Shown here piece after piece: positions 24,893-34,357 of a stretch of 64,000 bases of DNA. The DNA lies in the NCBI RefSeq assembly GCF_003931565.1, contig NZ_RRYI01000004.1, forward strand, positions 248,001 to 312,000, in the 5' to 3' direction. Made by a program: the position numbers and the translations under genes. Each line of letters opens with the position of its first letter. The stretch's first letter is position 1. This DNA comes from Caulobacter sp. 602-1 (GTDB lineage: Bacteria > Pseudomonadota > Alphaproteobacteria > Caulobacterales > Caulobacteraceae). The notes beneath the pieces are model-generated. The model was not told the origin of the DNA and did no database searches. It was given only the letters and a program-made list of their open reading frames with translations.

Positions 24893-25606
24893 ATGACCTT
24901 CTCTGCTTCCGCGCCGCCGACCAAGCCTGTCTCGATCGTTCTGGTGCACGGCGCCTTCGTCGATGGATCCGGCTGGAAACAGGTCTACGATATCCTGACG
25001 CAAGACGGTTACGAGGTGCTGGTCGTTCAGAACCCCACCGTCACGCTCGAAGGCGATGTCGCCACGACACGCCAAGTGATCGCCAGAGCGACCAACCCCG
25101 TCCTGCTCGTCGGTCACAGCTATGGCGGCGCGGTGATCACCGAGGCGGGGGCCGATCCGAAGGTGAGAAGCCTTGCCTATATCTCGGCCCTCGCGCCGGA
25201 TGTCGGCGAGTCTGTGTTGGAACTGGCGACCCGGCCTGTACCGGGCGAGTCCGGGCCGCCGCTGCTGCCGCCGACCGACGGGTTCGTCATCGTCGATCCC
25301 GCCAAGTTCCCGACCGCCTTCGCCGCGGACGTCGACATCTCGATCACCGGGTTCATGGCCGTAGCGCAGGTTCCCTGGGGCCTCGGCGCGCTGCAGCCCA
25401 AGCTCACCAAGGCGGCGTGGAGGGACAAGCCCGTTAGCTGGATGCTGACGACGCAGGACCACATGGTCTCCCCGACCACCCAGCGCTTCATGGCGACCCG
25501 CGCCAAGGCGAACTTGACGGAAATTCACAGCAGCCACGCTGTGATGCTGTCCCATCCGCAAGAGGTCGCCCGCTTCATAGAAGAGGCTGCTGCTCAAGCA
25601 GAATAG
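24893..25606 (+). CDS. Alpha/beta hydrolase (EstC/MES-like)
   Basis: A 237-residue hydrolase with the oxyanion segment H-G-A-F-V-D-G-S-G-W, nucleophile elbow G-H-S-Y-G-G-A and a C-terminal catalytic His in S-S-H-A-V-M-L-S-H-P. This is the methylesterase, hydroxynitrile lyase and pyrethroid-hydrolase-like group. There is no signal peptide with the ATG at 24893. A close paralogue with a signal peptide is at 34358. The substrate cannot be told. It lies directly before the propeller kinase. Confidence 0.88.
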   Translation: MTFSASAPPTKPVSIVLVHGAFVDGSGWKQVYDILTQDGYEVLVVQNPTVTLEGDVATTRQVIARATNPVLLVGHSYGGAVITEAGADPKVRSLAYISALAPDVGESVLELATRPVPGESGPPLLPPTDGFVIVDPAKFPTAFAADVDISITGFMAVAQVPWGLGALQPKLTKAAWRDKPVSWMLTTQDHMVSPTTQRFMATRAKANLTEIHSSHAVMLSHPQEVARFIEEAAAQAE

Positions 25607-25681
25607 TCGCGGCGATCGGGCCGTGGCCAGGTCGCGGTCCGCAGTGAGTTAACCAGGCCTGGTCGGCCGGGGCGGGGATCA

Positions 25682-28600
25682 ATGCTAAGTCAGTCGTCAC
25701 GTTCAGCCACGCGGCGCGTACGCGTGCTGTGTGCCCTCGCCGCACTGCTGGCGCTCTTCTTCGCCATGCCGGGTGTCACCTTCGCACAGTCGGGTGTGGA
25801 CGGGTTCGGGCCCTACATGCACACGCGATGGACGGCGGCGGATGGCGCGCCGATCGGCGTCGCATCGATCGCCCAGACCCCGGACGGCTGGATCTGGCTG
25901 GGAAGCGCGCGCGGCCTTTATCGCTTCGACGGCGTCACATTCGAGCGGGCGCCGACGCCGCCTGGAAGCCGGTTCGAGCGCGCCAGCGTGCGTACGTTGC
26001 TGGTCAGTCGGGCGGGCGAGCTATGGGTCGGCTTCAACAAGGCGGCCGGGGTGGCCGTGTTCCGCGGCGGGCGGCTGGTCGACACCGGCATGACCAACCC
26101 GCCCGACGCGATCAACCGCCTCGTGGAACTCGCCGACGGGACCGTTCTGGCGATCAAGAGCCAGGATGCTCTCGATAATCGCACCTTCCTCTGGCGGGGC
26201 GGGCGCTGGACGCCGGCCGACAAGCAGCTGAATGTCCCCCGCGGCAACATATCCGCGGCCTGCCAGTCGCGTGACGGGACCTACTGGATCGGGATCGGCC
26301 TGCCGTCGACGGCCGCGCTTTACCACTTCTCGCCCCGCGACCCCCGTTTCGTGTCCGCGAACCGGCAGCTCGATACCGTCATGTCATGTGCGTCCGACCG
26401 CGACGGTCGGGTGTGGCTGCGGGACCGGCAGGGTCTGCGTCTGCTGGTCGACGCCGCGGGCAGGCTGGTCTCCAACGCGCCGACGCTGCTGCCGCCGACG
26501 CCAGGATTTGCACTTGCGCCAGCGATCTTCGACGCACACGGCGGCGTATGGCAGGCGACCGGCGCCGCCGGCATCGTCTGGTCGCCCGCCGCGCCGGTTT
26601 CGCGCCCCGCGATCGCGCCGCAGGGCCTGCGCTTTACCGCCGCCCAGGGGCTGAGCGATGATCTGACCATCTTCGTCCTGGCCGACAGCGAGAACAATAT
26701 CTGGGTCGGCACCGACATGGGGCTGGACCGCTTCAAACGGTCGATCGCGCAGTCGGACCCGCTGATTTCGGGCGATCCGGCCGAGGGGTACATGCTGGCC
26801 CAGACCGGGCCTGAACTCTACATTGCCTCAAGTAACGGGGTCTTTCAGGTCGCCCCGGGCGCGACGCGCAAGATCATCGACGATTCCCTGGGCGGCATCT
26901 GCGGCGGCGCCACGACCGGCTTCTGGGCCGTCAACCTGGCGAATTACTTTCGCTTCGACAGCGCGCGGCGTCCCCCTTTTGCGCCCCCGCCCGCCGGAAC
27001 GATGGGCCGGTGCGCCGAAGACCGCACGGGGCGCCTTTGGTCGATCGATGCGCGCCGGCGGCCCGTGTGGCACGACGCCAGCGGATGGCATGACGTATCC
27101 GACAAAATCCCCGGCGCCGGCCATAGCAACCTCGTCACCACCCCTCAGGGCGAGGCGGCCTACACCAGCAAGGACCGGCTGATCCGCCTCGTGGGCGATC
27201 AAGCGCGCGTGACCCCTTTCCCAGGCGCTTCGATCGGCGCGGTGACCATGGTCGCGCCGGGGCGGCGCGACATGTTCGTGGCCGGCGAGGACGCGCTGTT
27301 GCGGATACGCGGCGACGCCGTCGCTCGAATCGACTGGCGGCGCATTCCCTGGATCGTGGGGGTTCGCGCGCTCGTTCAGGCCGACGACGGCTTCACATGG
27401 ATCCGGAGCGACAGGGCGCTGACACGGCTGTCGACCTCGGCGCTCGACCGGGCGTTCGACGACCCGAAGGCGACGCTCGCCCGAACCAGCTTCGACGAGC
27501 GCGATGGGCTGCGAGCCTTCCTACAGCCGTTCTTTGTCGGTCCGTCGATGGCGATGGCGAGCGATGGCCGCCTCTGGGAGCTCGATCGCAATGGGCCCTC
27601 GTTCATAGATCCGGCTTCGCTGGTCGCCGATCGTCGCCCGCCGCCGGTCGTCATCCGATCGATCGCGGCGGGCGGAGCGACCTATCTCGACCCGGCCAAC
27701 CTGGTGTTCGCGCCCGGCACCCGATCGCTCGACATCGCCTTCACCGCCTTGCGCCAGAAGGTGCCCGAGCGCGCGCGCTTCCGATATCAACTGGAGGGTG
27801 TCGATGACGGCTGGGTCGACGCCGGCGCCAAGCGCACCGTGTCCTATTCCAATCTGGGGCCCGGCGCCTACCGGTTCCGGGTGATCGCCGCGAACGGCGA
27901 TGGGGTGTGGAACAAGGATGGCGCGACGCTGTCGTTCCGGATCAAGCCCACCTTCGTGCAAAGTTGGCCCTTCTACGCGCTCTGCGCGCTGGCGTTCGCC
28001 GCCGTCCTCTATGGCGTCTACGCGCTGCGAGTTCGCGCGGTGGCCAACAGCATCCGCAGCCACATGGCCGAGCGCCTGAGCGAACGCGAGCGCATCGCGC
28101 GCGAACTGCACGATACGCTGCTGCAGTCGGTCCAGTCGCTGACGCTCCGCTTCCAGCTCGCCGTCGACGACCTACCCAAGAACGAGCCGGCGCGTCCCGC
28201 GCTCGAGCAGGCGATCGACCGCGCCGACGACCTGATCGTCCAAGGACGCGACCGCGTACGGGATCTGCGGTCCTTGCACGGCGCCGCGGACGCCGCGCAG
28301 ATCGTCGCCGACGTCTATGCCCAGCAGGGCTTCGGCCCCGATGTCAGCCTCGACATCACGACGCAGGGCGCGTCTAGGCCGCTGGCCGCGCTCGTCGCCG
28401 AAGAGCTGAGCGCGATCGCGAACGAAGCGCTGTTTAACACGCGGCGACACGCCGGCGCGAGCCGTGTCGACGTTCTGATCGACTATGGCCGCGCCTTTAC
28501 TTTGCGAATTGCCGACGACGGCCGGGGCATTCCAGAAGACGTCCTCGCCCAGGGCGGCAGGGACGGGCATTACGGCCTTTCGGGCATGCACGAGCGCGGC

Positions 28601-28732
28601 CGGAAGCTGGGCGGTTCGCTCGCGCTGGCGCGCCGGCCGACAGGGGGAACGGAATTGACGCTGATCGTTCCAGGCTCGATCGCCTACGCGGCCAGCGGGC
28701 GAGGTCTCCTTGCGCGCTTCGGGAAGCGCTGA
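25682..28732 (+). CDS. Periplasmic-propeller sensor histidine kinase (HisKA_3)
   Basis: A 1016-residue one-pass sensor. Signal region (residues about 15-37), then a periplasmic beta-propeller of repeated W-I-W-L-G, N-I-W-V-G-T and similar blades (about 45-660), a Y_Y_Y domain (about 690-765, with Y-Q-L-E-G-V-D and P-G-A-Y-R-F-R-V), a membrane segment (about 768-790), the HisKA_3 dimerisation domain with phosphoacceptor His in A-R-E-L-H-D-T-L-L-Q, and an ATPase domain (N-E-A-L-F-N, D-D-G-R-G-I, H-Y-G-L-S-G-M). The response regulator follows 2 bases later. The ligand is unknown; Y_Y_Y propeller kinases often sense oligosaccharides. A second copy begins at 62052. Confidence 0.94.
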   Translation: MLSQSSRSATRRVRVLCALAALLALFFAMPGVTFAQSGVDGFGPYMHTRWTAADGAPIGVASIAQTPDGWIWLGSARGLYRFDGVTFERAPTPPGSRFERASVRTLLVSRAGELWVGFNKAAGVAVFRGGRLVDTGMTNPPDAINRLVELADGTVLAIKSQDALDNRTFLWRGGRWTPADKQLNVPRGNISAACQSRDGTYWIGIGLPSTAALYHFSPRDPRFVSANRQLDTVMSCASDRDGRVWLRDRQGLRLLVDAAGRLVSNAPTLLPPTPGFALAPAIFDAHGGVWQATGAAGIVWSPAAPVSRPAIAPQGLRFTAAQGLSDDLTIFVLADSENNIWVGTDMGLDRFKRSIAQSDPLISGDPAEGYMLAQTGPELYIASSNGVFQVAPGATRKIIDDSLGGICGGATTGFWAVNLANYFRFDSARRPPFAPPPAGTMGRCAEDRTGRLWSIDARRRPVWHDASGWHDVSDKIPGAGHSNLVTTPQGEAAYTSKDRLIRLVGDQARVTPFPGASIGAVTMVAPGRRDMFVAGEDALLRIRGDAVARIDWRRIPWIVGVRALVQADDGFTWIRSDRALTRLSTSALDRAFDDPKATLARTSFDERDGLRAFLQPFFVGPSMAMASDGRLWELDRNGPSFIDPASLVADRRPPPVVIRSIAAGGATYLDPANLVFAPGTRSLDIAFTALRQKVPERARFRYQLEGVDDGWVDAGAKRTVSYSNLGPGAYRFRVIAANGDGVWNKDGATLSFRIKPTFVQSWPFYALCALAFAAVLYGVYALRVRAVANSIRSHMAERLSERERIARELHDTLLQSVQSLTLRFQLAVDDLPKNEPARPALEQAIDRADDLIVQGRDRVRDLRSLHGAADAAQIVADVYAQQGFGPDVSLDITTQGASRPLAALVAEELSAIANEALFNTRRHAGASRVDVLIDYGRAFTLRIADDGRGIPEDVLAQGGRDGHYGLSGMHERGRKLGGSLALARRPTGGTELTLIVPGSIAYAASGRGLLARFGKR

Positions 28733-28734
28733 CG

Positions 28735-29355
28735 ATGGGCCCGATCCGCGTGCTGATTGTCGACGACCACCCGATGGTGCGGGACGGCGTGGCGATGCTG
28801 CTCGAACGCCAGCCGGACATGGTTGCGGTAGGCGAGGCCGAAGACGGCGCGCAGGCGCTCGAGTTGTTCCGCCAGCTCAGACCGGACGTGACCTTGATGG
28901 ACCTGCAGATGCCAGGGATGGGGGGGCTTGAGGCGGTCGCGGCGATCCGCGCGGCGGCGCCGGATGCGCGCATCCTCGTGCTGACGACCTATCCTGGCGA
29001 TGAGCAGATCACCCGCGCGTTGCGCGCCGGCGCGGCCGGCTATCTGCTCAAGAGCTGCATTCGCAAGGAACTGATCGACGCCATCCGCGCCGTCGCTGGT
29101 GGACGCCGCGCGATCAGCGCCGATGTCGCTCATGAATTGGCGCTGCACACTGCCGACGAACGTCTGAGCGAGCGCGAGCTGGCGGTCCTGCGGCTGGTCG
29201 CCGAGGGGTATGCCAACAAGCAGATCGCCCAGCAGCTCGATCTCTCGGGCGACACCGTAAAGGCGCACTTGAAGAGCATTTTCGCCAAGTTGAACGTCGA
29301 TGACCGAACCCACGCGGTGACCGTCGCCGTGCGGCGCGGCTATCTGGAGCGTTGA
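28735..29355 (+). CDS. NarL/LuxR-type response regulator
   Basis: A 206-residue response regulator: receiver (V-D-D-H-P-M-V-R-D-G, phosphoacceptor Asp in T-L-M-D-L-Q-M-P, Thr in L-T-T-Y, Lys in L-L-K-S) and LuxR helix-turn-helix (L-S-E-R-E-L-A-V-L-R ... G-D-T-V-K-A-H-L-K-S-I). Two bases separate it from the propeller kinase gene, so they form a two-component pair. Likely targets are nearby units such as the STN TonB receptor, which is inference. Confidence 0.95.
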   Translation: MGPIRVLIVDDHPMVRDGVAMLLERQPDMVAVGEAEDGAQALELFRQLRPDVTLMDLQMPGMGGLEAVAAIRAAAPDARILVLTTYPGDEQITRALRAGAAGYLLKSCIRKELIDAIRAVAGGRRAISADVAHELALHTADERLSERELAVLRLVAEGYANKQIAQQLDLSGDTVKAHLKSIFAKLNVDDRTHAVTVAVRRGYLER

Positions 29356-29382
29356 AACCCAGGGGCCGCCGCTAACCGCGCG

Positions 29383-29886
29383 TCAGAGGACGCCGATGAA
29401 CGGATCGGAAGCCGCCGCTGGCCACGCCATGGCGGGATGGGACCACGGTGAAGGGGTCTCGGGGCGACGCGGTGTTCGCCTGAACATGGTCACGGGCGCG
29501 ACGAAGCGATAGCCCCGCCCCACCACCGTGGCGATGTAGCGAGGGTTTGCGACATCTTCGCCCAGGGCCCGCCGCAGGATCGCCATGTGCACTTTCAGGT
29601 TCGAGTCCTCAACGAAGACGCCGGGCCAGACGCGAGCGATCAGATCCTCCTTGCGCACGATCTCGCCAGCGCGCTCGACCAGGGCCGTGAGGATGTCGAA
29701 GGCGCGGCCGCCGACCTTGAGCGGCGTCTCGCCTTTCAGCACCAACTGGCGCTCTGGATGAAGACTGAAGCTGCCGAACACGAACGAGCGCAACGCGCTG
29801 TTGAGGACGGCGTCCTCTGGAAACACCCCGCGGGCGTCGGAGGCCAAGGCCTCTGAGTTCAAAGCCAGATCGGGAACAGTCGTCAT
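29383..29886 (-). CDS. Orphan winged-helix (ToxR/OmpR-type) DNA-binding protein A
   Basis: A 167-residue protein consisting of an N-terminal variable part and a trans_reg_C winged helix (about residues 35-135: G-G-R-A-F-D-I-L, V-R-K-E-D-L-I-A-R-V-W-P, D-S-N-L-K-V-H, V-V-G-R-G-Y-R-F-V). It has no receiver domain and no membrane segment, so it is not a standard two-component regulator. Two similar proteins occur at 33632 and 36994. Such domains bind tandem direct repeats, so this is a candidate for binding the 10-bp direct-repeat operators in this window. Confidence 0.85.
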   Translation of the reverse strand: MTTVPDLALNSEALASDARGVFPEDAVLNSALRSFVFGSFSLHPERQLVLKGETPLKVGGRAFDILTALVERAGEIVRKEDLIARVWPGVFVEDSNLKVHMAILRRALGEDVANPRYIATVVGRGYRFVAPVTMFRRTPRRPETPSPWSHPAMAWPAAASDPFIGVL

Positions 29887-30027
29887 CGGTCAACTCCCCA
29901 AAGTCTTGCGATCGGCTCGACCCATGTCGTTGCGATCGACCTCTAGGGGTTTAGATGTGATCCAGGATGGCGACATCGCCCGACGGGGACAATTGGCCTA
30001 CCCAAATGGGTAGCCGGCGACAGGATC

Positions 30028-30321
30028 TCAGAGAACCAGGGGCTTGCAGCAAATCTCTTGGTGTTTGGTGACGCTCGTGAGGTCAGACAGGAAGCGGCTG
30101 TAGATTTCGGAGGCTTGATAGGCTTCGGCGGCGGGTTCGTCGACATAGAGCTGATCGACGACATAGCGTTCGGGCGCACCGAGATCTTGCCAGGCGTCCC
30201 AACGTAAGACGCCTGGATAGGCCCGAGCCAAACGCGCGTGACGGGCCATCAAGCCTTCCAGTTCAGAGGCCATTCCAGGCGAGGCGACGAGGGTGGTGAC
30301 GATCTTGACGCGATGAGACAT
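30028..30321 (-). CDS. Small ABM-domain (putative quinol monooxygenase) protein
   Basis: A 97-residue cytosolic protein with a single antibiotic-biosynthesis-monooxygenase domain (K-I-V-T-T-L-V-A-S-P-G-M start, Y-V-V-D-Q-L-Y-V-D mid strand). Similar in size and layout to the protein at 50865. The last residues contain a Cys-Cys pair. Divergent from the STN TonB receptor, with a two-unit direct-repeat site between them. The substrate is unknown. Confidence 0.78.
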   Translation of the reverse strand: MSHRVKIVTTLVASPGMASELEGLMARHARLARAYPGVLRWDAWQDLGAPERYVVDQLYVDEPAAEAYQASEIYSRFLSDLTSVTKHQEICCKPLVL

Positions 30322-30440
30322 GGCAGAGGGTTTCCGGATCTCGTGGATCGAACGGGCAACGCGAACTGCGGCGGTGATACCCTTTCGATCTGGAGCTTGG
30401 TTGACGACCCGCTGTTTAGACGCCGCGCTTGAAGCACACA

Positions 30441-30460
30441 GGTTAAGCCGCGTGAATCAT
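30441..30460 (+). promoter_or_regulatory. Two-unit direct-repeat operator
   Basis: Plus-strand units GGTTAAGCCG and CGTGAATCAT. It lies 119 bp before the ABM gene (opposite strand) and 105 bp before the STN TonB receptor (same strand). Confidence 0.5.
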
Positions 30461-30565
30461 TATGCGAGGGCTCGCCGCCCTCGTCGGCATGGATCACGCC
30501 GAGCCCTCATGATCTAATATCGATCAAGGGCGAGGCCCTGGGGAACCATTGACGGTGGGGCGCCA

Positions 30566-33500
30566 TTGGCCAAGCGTCGAAAAGTGCTGCTGGCATGGGC
30601 CATCACAGCCGCGACCCTAGGACTGTCTGGACGGGTGCAGGCCGCGCCGAACATGGCGCTGGATCTCAAGTCCGGGACGCTCTCGGATACATTACGCGAC
30701 CTGGCCGGGCGGTACCGCGTCGGTATTCTCTTCACGCCGCAGATCGTCCAGGGGCGCAAGGGCGCCGCGCTGACCGGCGCGATGAGCGTGGAGCAAGCGC
30801 TCGAGCGCGCGCTGCAGGGAACTGGCTTGATTTACCGGCGCCTGTCGGAAGACCGCTTTGTCATTGTCCAGGCGGCGGACGAGGCCCAGGCCTTGCCCGA
30901 AATCCTCGTCGTTGGGCGGCGATCGCAGAACGCCGACATCCGTCGCACGCTTTCGGATATCCAGCCCTATCAGATCCAAACCGCCCAGGATCTGGCCGCG
31001 GCCAAGGGTGACGGCCTGGGAGCCTTCATCCGGGAGAGGTTCACCGTGGACGCGAACGGCGCGGTCCCCGACCCCAGCAGCAATCGCTCGTCCTTCAACA
31101 TCCACGGTCTCAGCCCCAACGAGACCCTCGTCCTCGTCGACGGCGCGCGCATGCCGCAGGTTCCCGTCAGCGCCGGTGCGGGACGCCTCAGCCAGGCCGA
31201 CATCAACGGCCTGCCGATGCTGGCCGTGTCTCGCATCGAAGCCCTGACCGCGACCGCCGGCGGGATCTATGGGCCCGGCGCGACGGGCGGGGTGATCAAC
31301 ATCGTGCTCGACCGTGACTATCGCGGCGCCGATCTCATCGCGCTCCAAGGGCGCTCGCAGGAAGGCGACGCGGCGACCCGACGGATCGAGGGGCGCATCG
31401 GCGCATCGTCGGCCAGCGGCGCGACCGACCTGATGGTGCTGCTGGGCTACGCCGCCGCAGACGGACTACGCCAGGGCGACCGCGACTACCTGACGCGCGC
31501 CACGACCGCGCGATGGGCCGCCAAATACCGCTCCGTACCCGGACCGCCGACCTCCGAGGCGATCGTCGTGCGAAGCGCGACCGGCGCCAATCTTGCCTTG
31601 AAGCCCGCGCTTGGCGGTCAAGGCCTGGCGGGGCCCTATGTCTGGCTGCCGCTGGATCATGGGAATCTCTTCTCGGATGGGGGCGCGCTGCTCGCCGCCA
31701 GTGTTCGCACCAACGACCAGGCGATCCTGGCGGGCAACCCGCACGATCGCCAGAGTCTGACGCCGTCCATCCGGACCGGCTCGGCGATCGTGAGCCTGCG
31801 CCATAGGTTCACGGCGGACGTCGAAGGGTTCGTCGACCTCATCCATATCCGCAACGACGCTAAGACCTTTTCGCCGGTCAGCGTGACGGTGTTGTCGCCG
31901 GCCTCGGCCGTCGAAAACCCTTTCCGCCAGGATGTGCGAGCCGCCTTCGTGGCCCCGGGCCTGGCCATCAACGGCCACAATCACTTAACCACCTATCGCC
32001 TCACCACCGGGCTGATCACCCAGATACGGGCGGGCTGGAAGCTCGAGGCGGCCTACGCGCAGGGCGAGGTCCGGACCCGCGCCAGCCAGAGGGGCCTGGA
32101 GCCGAGCGCCGCGTTGACCCAGGCGCTGCTCACCGGCCAGCCGCTCGACGCGAGCGGCCAGACCGCGAACGTCTTCGGCGACTGGTCGCGCCTGGTCGAG
32201 ACGCTGCAGGCCCACAGCATCGCCACCTCCGGCGACCGGCGCCTGGGGCTGCGCATGCAGGACGCCACCTTGCGTCTGGCCGGTCCGGTGGGCGCTACGG
32301 CTGCGGGACCGAGCTTCCTCACCGTGGTCGGCGAATGGCGGCGCGAAAGAAGCAAGCCGGTCCGCACGGTCTGGAACACCGCCTACGCCAGCGGCCAGAG
32401 CGTCGATCCCGGATTTACCCAAGGCGCGCTCTCGCTCCACGGCGAGATCCGCGCGCCGCTGGTCGCGCGCCGCGCCCGCGCCGGCCCCCTGCGCGGCCTC
32501 GAACTCCAGGCCGCCCTGCGCTACGACCGAAGCCTTGTCGACCTGCCGCCTCAATCTGGCCGAGCCTTGCAAAAGAGCCTTTCGAGCAATGGCATGGCCA
32601 CGGTCCTGGGCGCGCGAGCGTTTCCGTTCGAGCGCCTCATGCTGCGGGCGAGCTACGCGACCGGCGCCTTGCCGCCCTGGCCCGAGGTGCTGGTCGCCAG
32701 TTCCACGGCGCCCAGCTTCAACACGGCAGACCCGCGTCGCGGCGGCGAACATGTCGATCCCGCCGTCGCCAACCTCAGCCAGACCGGACCCATTCGCATC
32801 GGGCCAGAAACCGCGCGGACGACCGCGATCGGGCTCGTTTACAATCCAGACGGCGCGGCTGGCCCCCGCGTCTCGCTGGACTATACGCGCATCGATAAGC
32901 GCCACGAGATTTCCGCCAAGCTCAATGGCGACATCCAATTCTTCCTGGACCACGAGGATCTTTTTCCCGATCGGGTCACCCGCGCGCCGCTGACCTCGGC
33001 CGACGCCGCGCGCGGGTTCACGGGCGGAGCGATCACCGGGATCGACGCCAGCGCCGCCAATGCCGGGCGCGCCGATCTGCGAACCATCGACCTTAAGGTC
33101 GATCAGGTCGTCGGCCTTGGACGGCGCGCGTCGCTGCGTCTCGACGGCGCCGCCACCTGGACCCTGCGTTTCGACCGTTCCGACCGGCCTGACCGCAAGG
33201 CCGTATCCTATCTCAACGCCTTGAGCGGTCCGCTGGCCTTTCGCGGCCGCCTGGGCGTCAGTCTCGAGCAGGAGAACTGGACGCTTGGCCTCAGCGGACA
33301 GATCTACGGGGCGCACAAGGACCAGACCATCGACGCCCTGTCATTCGGCGCCGCTGCGCGACGGGTCCCGCCCCAGGCCTATCTCGACGTTTCCGGTTCC
33401 TATCGCCTTGACCCGGACTGGCTGGGCTTGCGCGCCGTGCGCCTCGTCGGCGTCGTGGCGAACCTGTTCGACAAGGCGCCGCCCGGCGCGCTGGGTCTGA

Positions 33501-33577
33501 ACCCCGCCAGCGCCTACAGCCCGTTCGGCGATCCGCGCGGCCGGCGCTTCGAGATCGGGGTGAGGGCAAGCTTCTGA
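30566..33577 (+). CDS. STN-domain TonB-dependent receptor (transducer type)
   Basis: A 1003-residue outer-membrane receptor. It has a TTG start at 30566, a signal peptide (about 27 residues, V-Q-A-A), an STN domain (about 30-100: L-D-L-K-S-G-T-L-S-D-T-L), a TonB-box-like I-L-V-V-G-R, a plug with L-V-L-V-D-G-A-R-M and G-G-I-Y-G-P-G-A-T-G-G-V, and a barrel ending in F-G-D-P-R-G-R-R-F-E with terminal Phe. STN domains signal to FecR-type anti-sigma factors, and an ECF sigma/FecR pair lies downstream at 35345. Related in motifs to the receptor at 58815. Ligand unknown. Confidence 0.93.
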   Translation: MAKRRKVLLAWAITAATLGLSGRVQAAPNMALDLKSGTLSDTLRDLAGRYRVGILFTPQIVQGRKGAALTGAMSVEQALERALQGTGLIYRRLSEDRFVIVQAADEAQALPEILVVGRRSQNADIRRTLSDIQPYQIQTAQDLAAAKGDGLGAFIRERFTVDANGAVPDPSSNRSSFNIHGLSPNETLVLVDGARMPQVPVSAGAGRLSQADINGLPMLAVSRIEALTATAGGIYGPGATGGVINIVLDRDYRGADLIALQGRSQEGDAATRRIEGRIGASSASGATDLMVLLGYAAADGLRQGDRDYLTRATTARWAAKYRSVPGPPTSEAIVVRSATGANLALKPALGGQGLAGPYVWLPLDHGNLFSDGGALLAASVRTNDQAILAGNPHDRQSLTPSIRTGSAIVSLRHRFTADVEGFVDLIHIRNDAKTFSPVSVTVLSPASAVENPFRQDVRAAFVAPGLAINGHNHLTTYRLTTGLITQIRAGWKLEAAYAQGEVRTRASQRGLEPSAALTQALLTGQPLDASGQTANVFGDWSRLVETLQAHSIATSGDRRLGLRMQDATLRLAGPVGATAAGPSFLTVVGEWRRERSKPVRTVWNTAYASGQSVDPGFTQGALSLHGEIRAPLVARRARAGPLRGLELQAALRYDRSLVDLPPQSGRALQKSLSSNGMATVLGARAFPFERLMLRASYATGALPPWPEVLVASSTAPSFNTADPRRGGEHVDPAVANLSQTGPIRIGPETARTTAIGLVYNPDGAAGPRVSLDYTRIDKRHEISAKLNGDIQFFLDHEDLFPDRVTRAPLTSADAARGFTGGAITGIDASAANAGRADLRTIDLKVDQVVGLGRRASLRLDGAATWTLRFDRSDRPDRKAVSYLNALSGPLAFRGRLGVSLEQENWTLGLSGQIYGAHKDQTIDALSFGAAARRVPPQAYLDVSGSYRLDPDWLGLRAVRLVGVVANLFDKAPPGALGLNPASAYSPFGDPRGRRFEIGVRASF

Positions 33578-33631
33578 ACACGCCGGCCAAGCGCCCTGAC
33601 CACGGGATCACGCCATCGTCTGGTCGGCGGT

Positions 33632-34159
33632 CTAGACCTGCGCCGGCGCCCGCCAGACCATGACCATGGCCGAAGCCCCGGCCGCGCCGCGGATGCTCGA
33701 CCAGCCGTCCGTCGCACTCGGCTTCTGGACCAGCGCCCGAAGGCCGCGGAGCGCCGCGACCGCCTCGGGATCTGCGGTCATGACGACAGGCGGCCTGGCT
33801 ATCGTCGCGCGCGGGCGGGGCGCCTCGGCCAGGTTCAGGAGATAACCCCGCCCCGGCACGGTCTTCACGCGCCAGGCGTGGTCACCGAGGGCGCGCCGAA
33901 GATAGCGCAGTTGGGCCCGTAGATTGGCCTCCTCGACGATCATCAGCGGCCAGACCCCGCGCATCAGGTCTTCCTTGAGGACGACAGAGCCGGGCGCGCG
34001 CGCCAGGGTCAGCAGCAGGTCCAGCGCCCGTCCGCCGATCGGAATTGGAACGCCATGCCGCAGCAGCGCGCGGGCGTTGGGCCGGATCTCGAAAGGGCCA
34101 AAGGCGATCCAGGCCGGGGGGGTGGTCTGCGGAAAAAAAGGCGCGCAGGGGACGGACAT
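33632..34159 (-). CDS. Orphan winged-helix (ToxR/OmpR-type) DNA-binding protein B
   Basis: A 175-residue protein with a trans_reg_C winged helix at about residues 18-112 (I-G-G-R-A-L-D-L-L-L, L-K-E-D-L-M-R-G-V-W-P, E-A-N-L-R-A-Q-L-R-Y-L-R-R, V-P-G-R-G-Y-L-L). It has no receiver and no membrane segment. It is convergent with the STN receptor and divergent from the hydrolase at 34358, sharing with it a region that contains a four-unit direct-repeat operator. That makes it a candidate regulator of that hydrolase. Confidence 0.83.
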   Translation of the reverse strand: MSVPCAPFFPQTTPPAWIAFGPFEIRPNARALLRHGVPIPIGGRALDLLLTLARAPGSVVLKEDLMRGVWPLMIVEEANLRAQLRYLRRALGDHAWRVKTVPGRGYLLNLAEAPRPRATIARPPVVMTADPEAVAALRGLRALVQKPSATDGWSSIRGAAGASAMVMVWRAPAQV

Positions 34160-34226
34160 GAAATGCTCCGCTTTCAGGGCTCAGGGCTGAAGACGCAGCC
34201 GCGCCGATAATCTCCATCCCGTCGAC

Positions 34227-34266
34227 GCGCTTAATCGTTCTCAACATGCAATTACCTTCCTTAACC
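34227..34266 (-). promoter_or_regulatory. Four-unit 10-bp direct-repeat operator
   Basis: Minus-strand units GGTTAAGGAA, GGTAATTGCA, TGTTGAGAAC and GATTAAGCGC at exact 10-bp pitch. It ends 91 bp before the hydrolase ATG at 34358 and starts 67 bp from the winged-helix gene start at 34159. Confidence 0.6.
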
Positions 34267-34357
34267 CCACGGCCCACGGAGACTGGGCTAGGCCTTGGGA
34301 GACGGACGCCACGCGGCTTCTTCGTCGTTGAGCATCAAGCTCCCAGGAGACCTGACC

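Noticed and set aside
29998..30013. Palindrome CTACCC-AAAT-GGGTAG after the ABM gene at 30028
   Set aside because: Only six-base arms and no T-run, so I could not support a terminator or an operator.
31985..33316. Minus-strand open frame of 443 codons opposite the STN receptor
   Set aside because: Antisense to a receptor with intact STN, plug and barrel termini.
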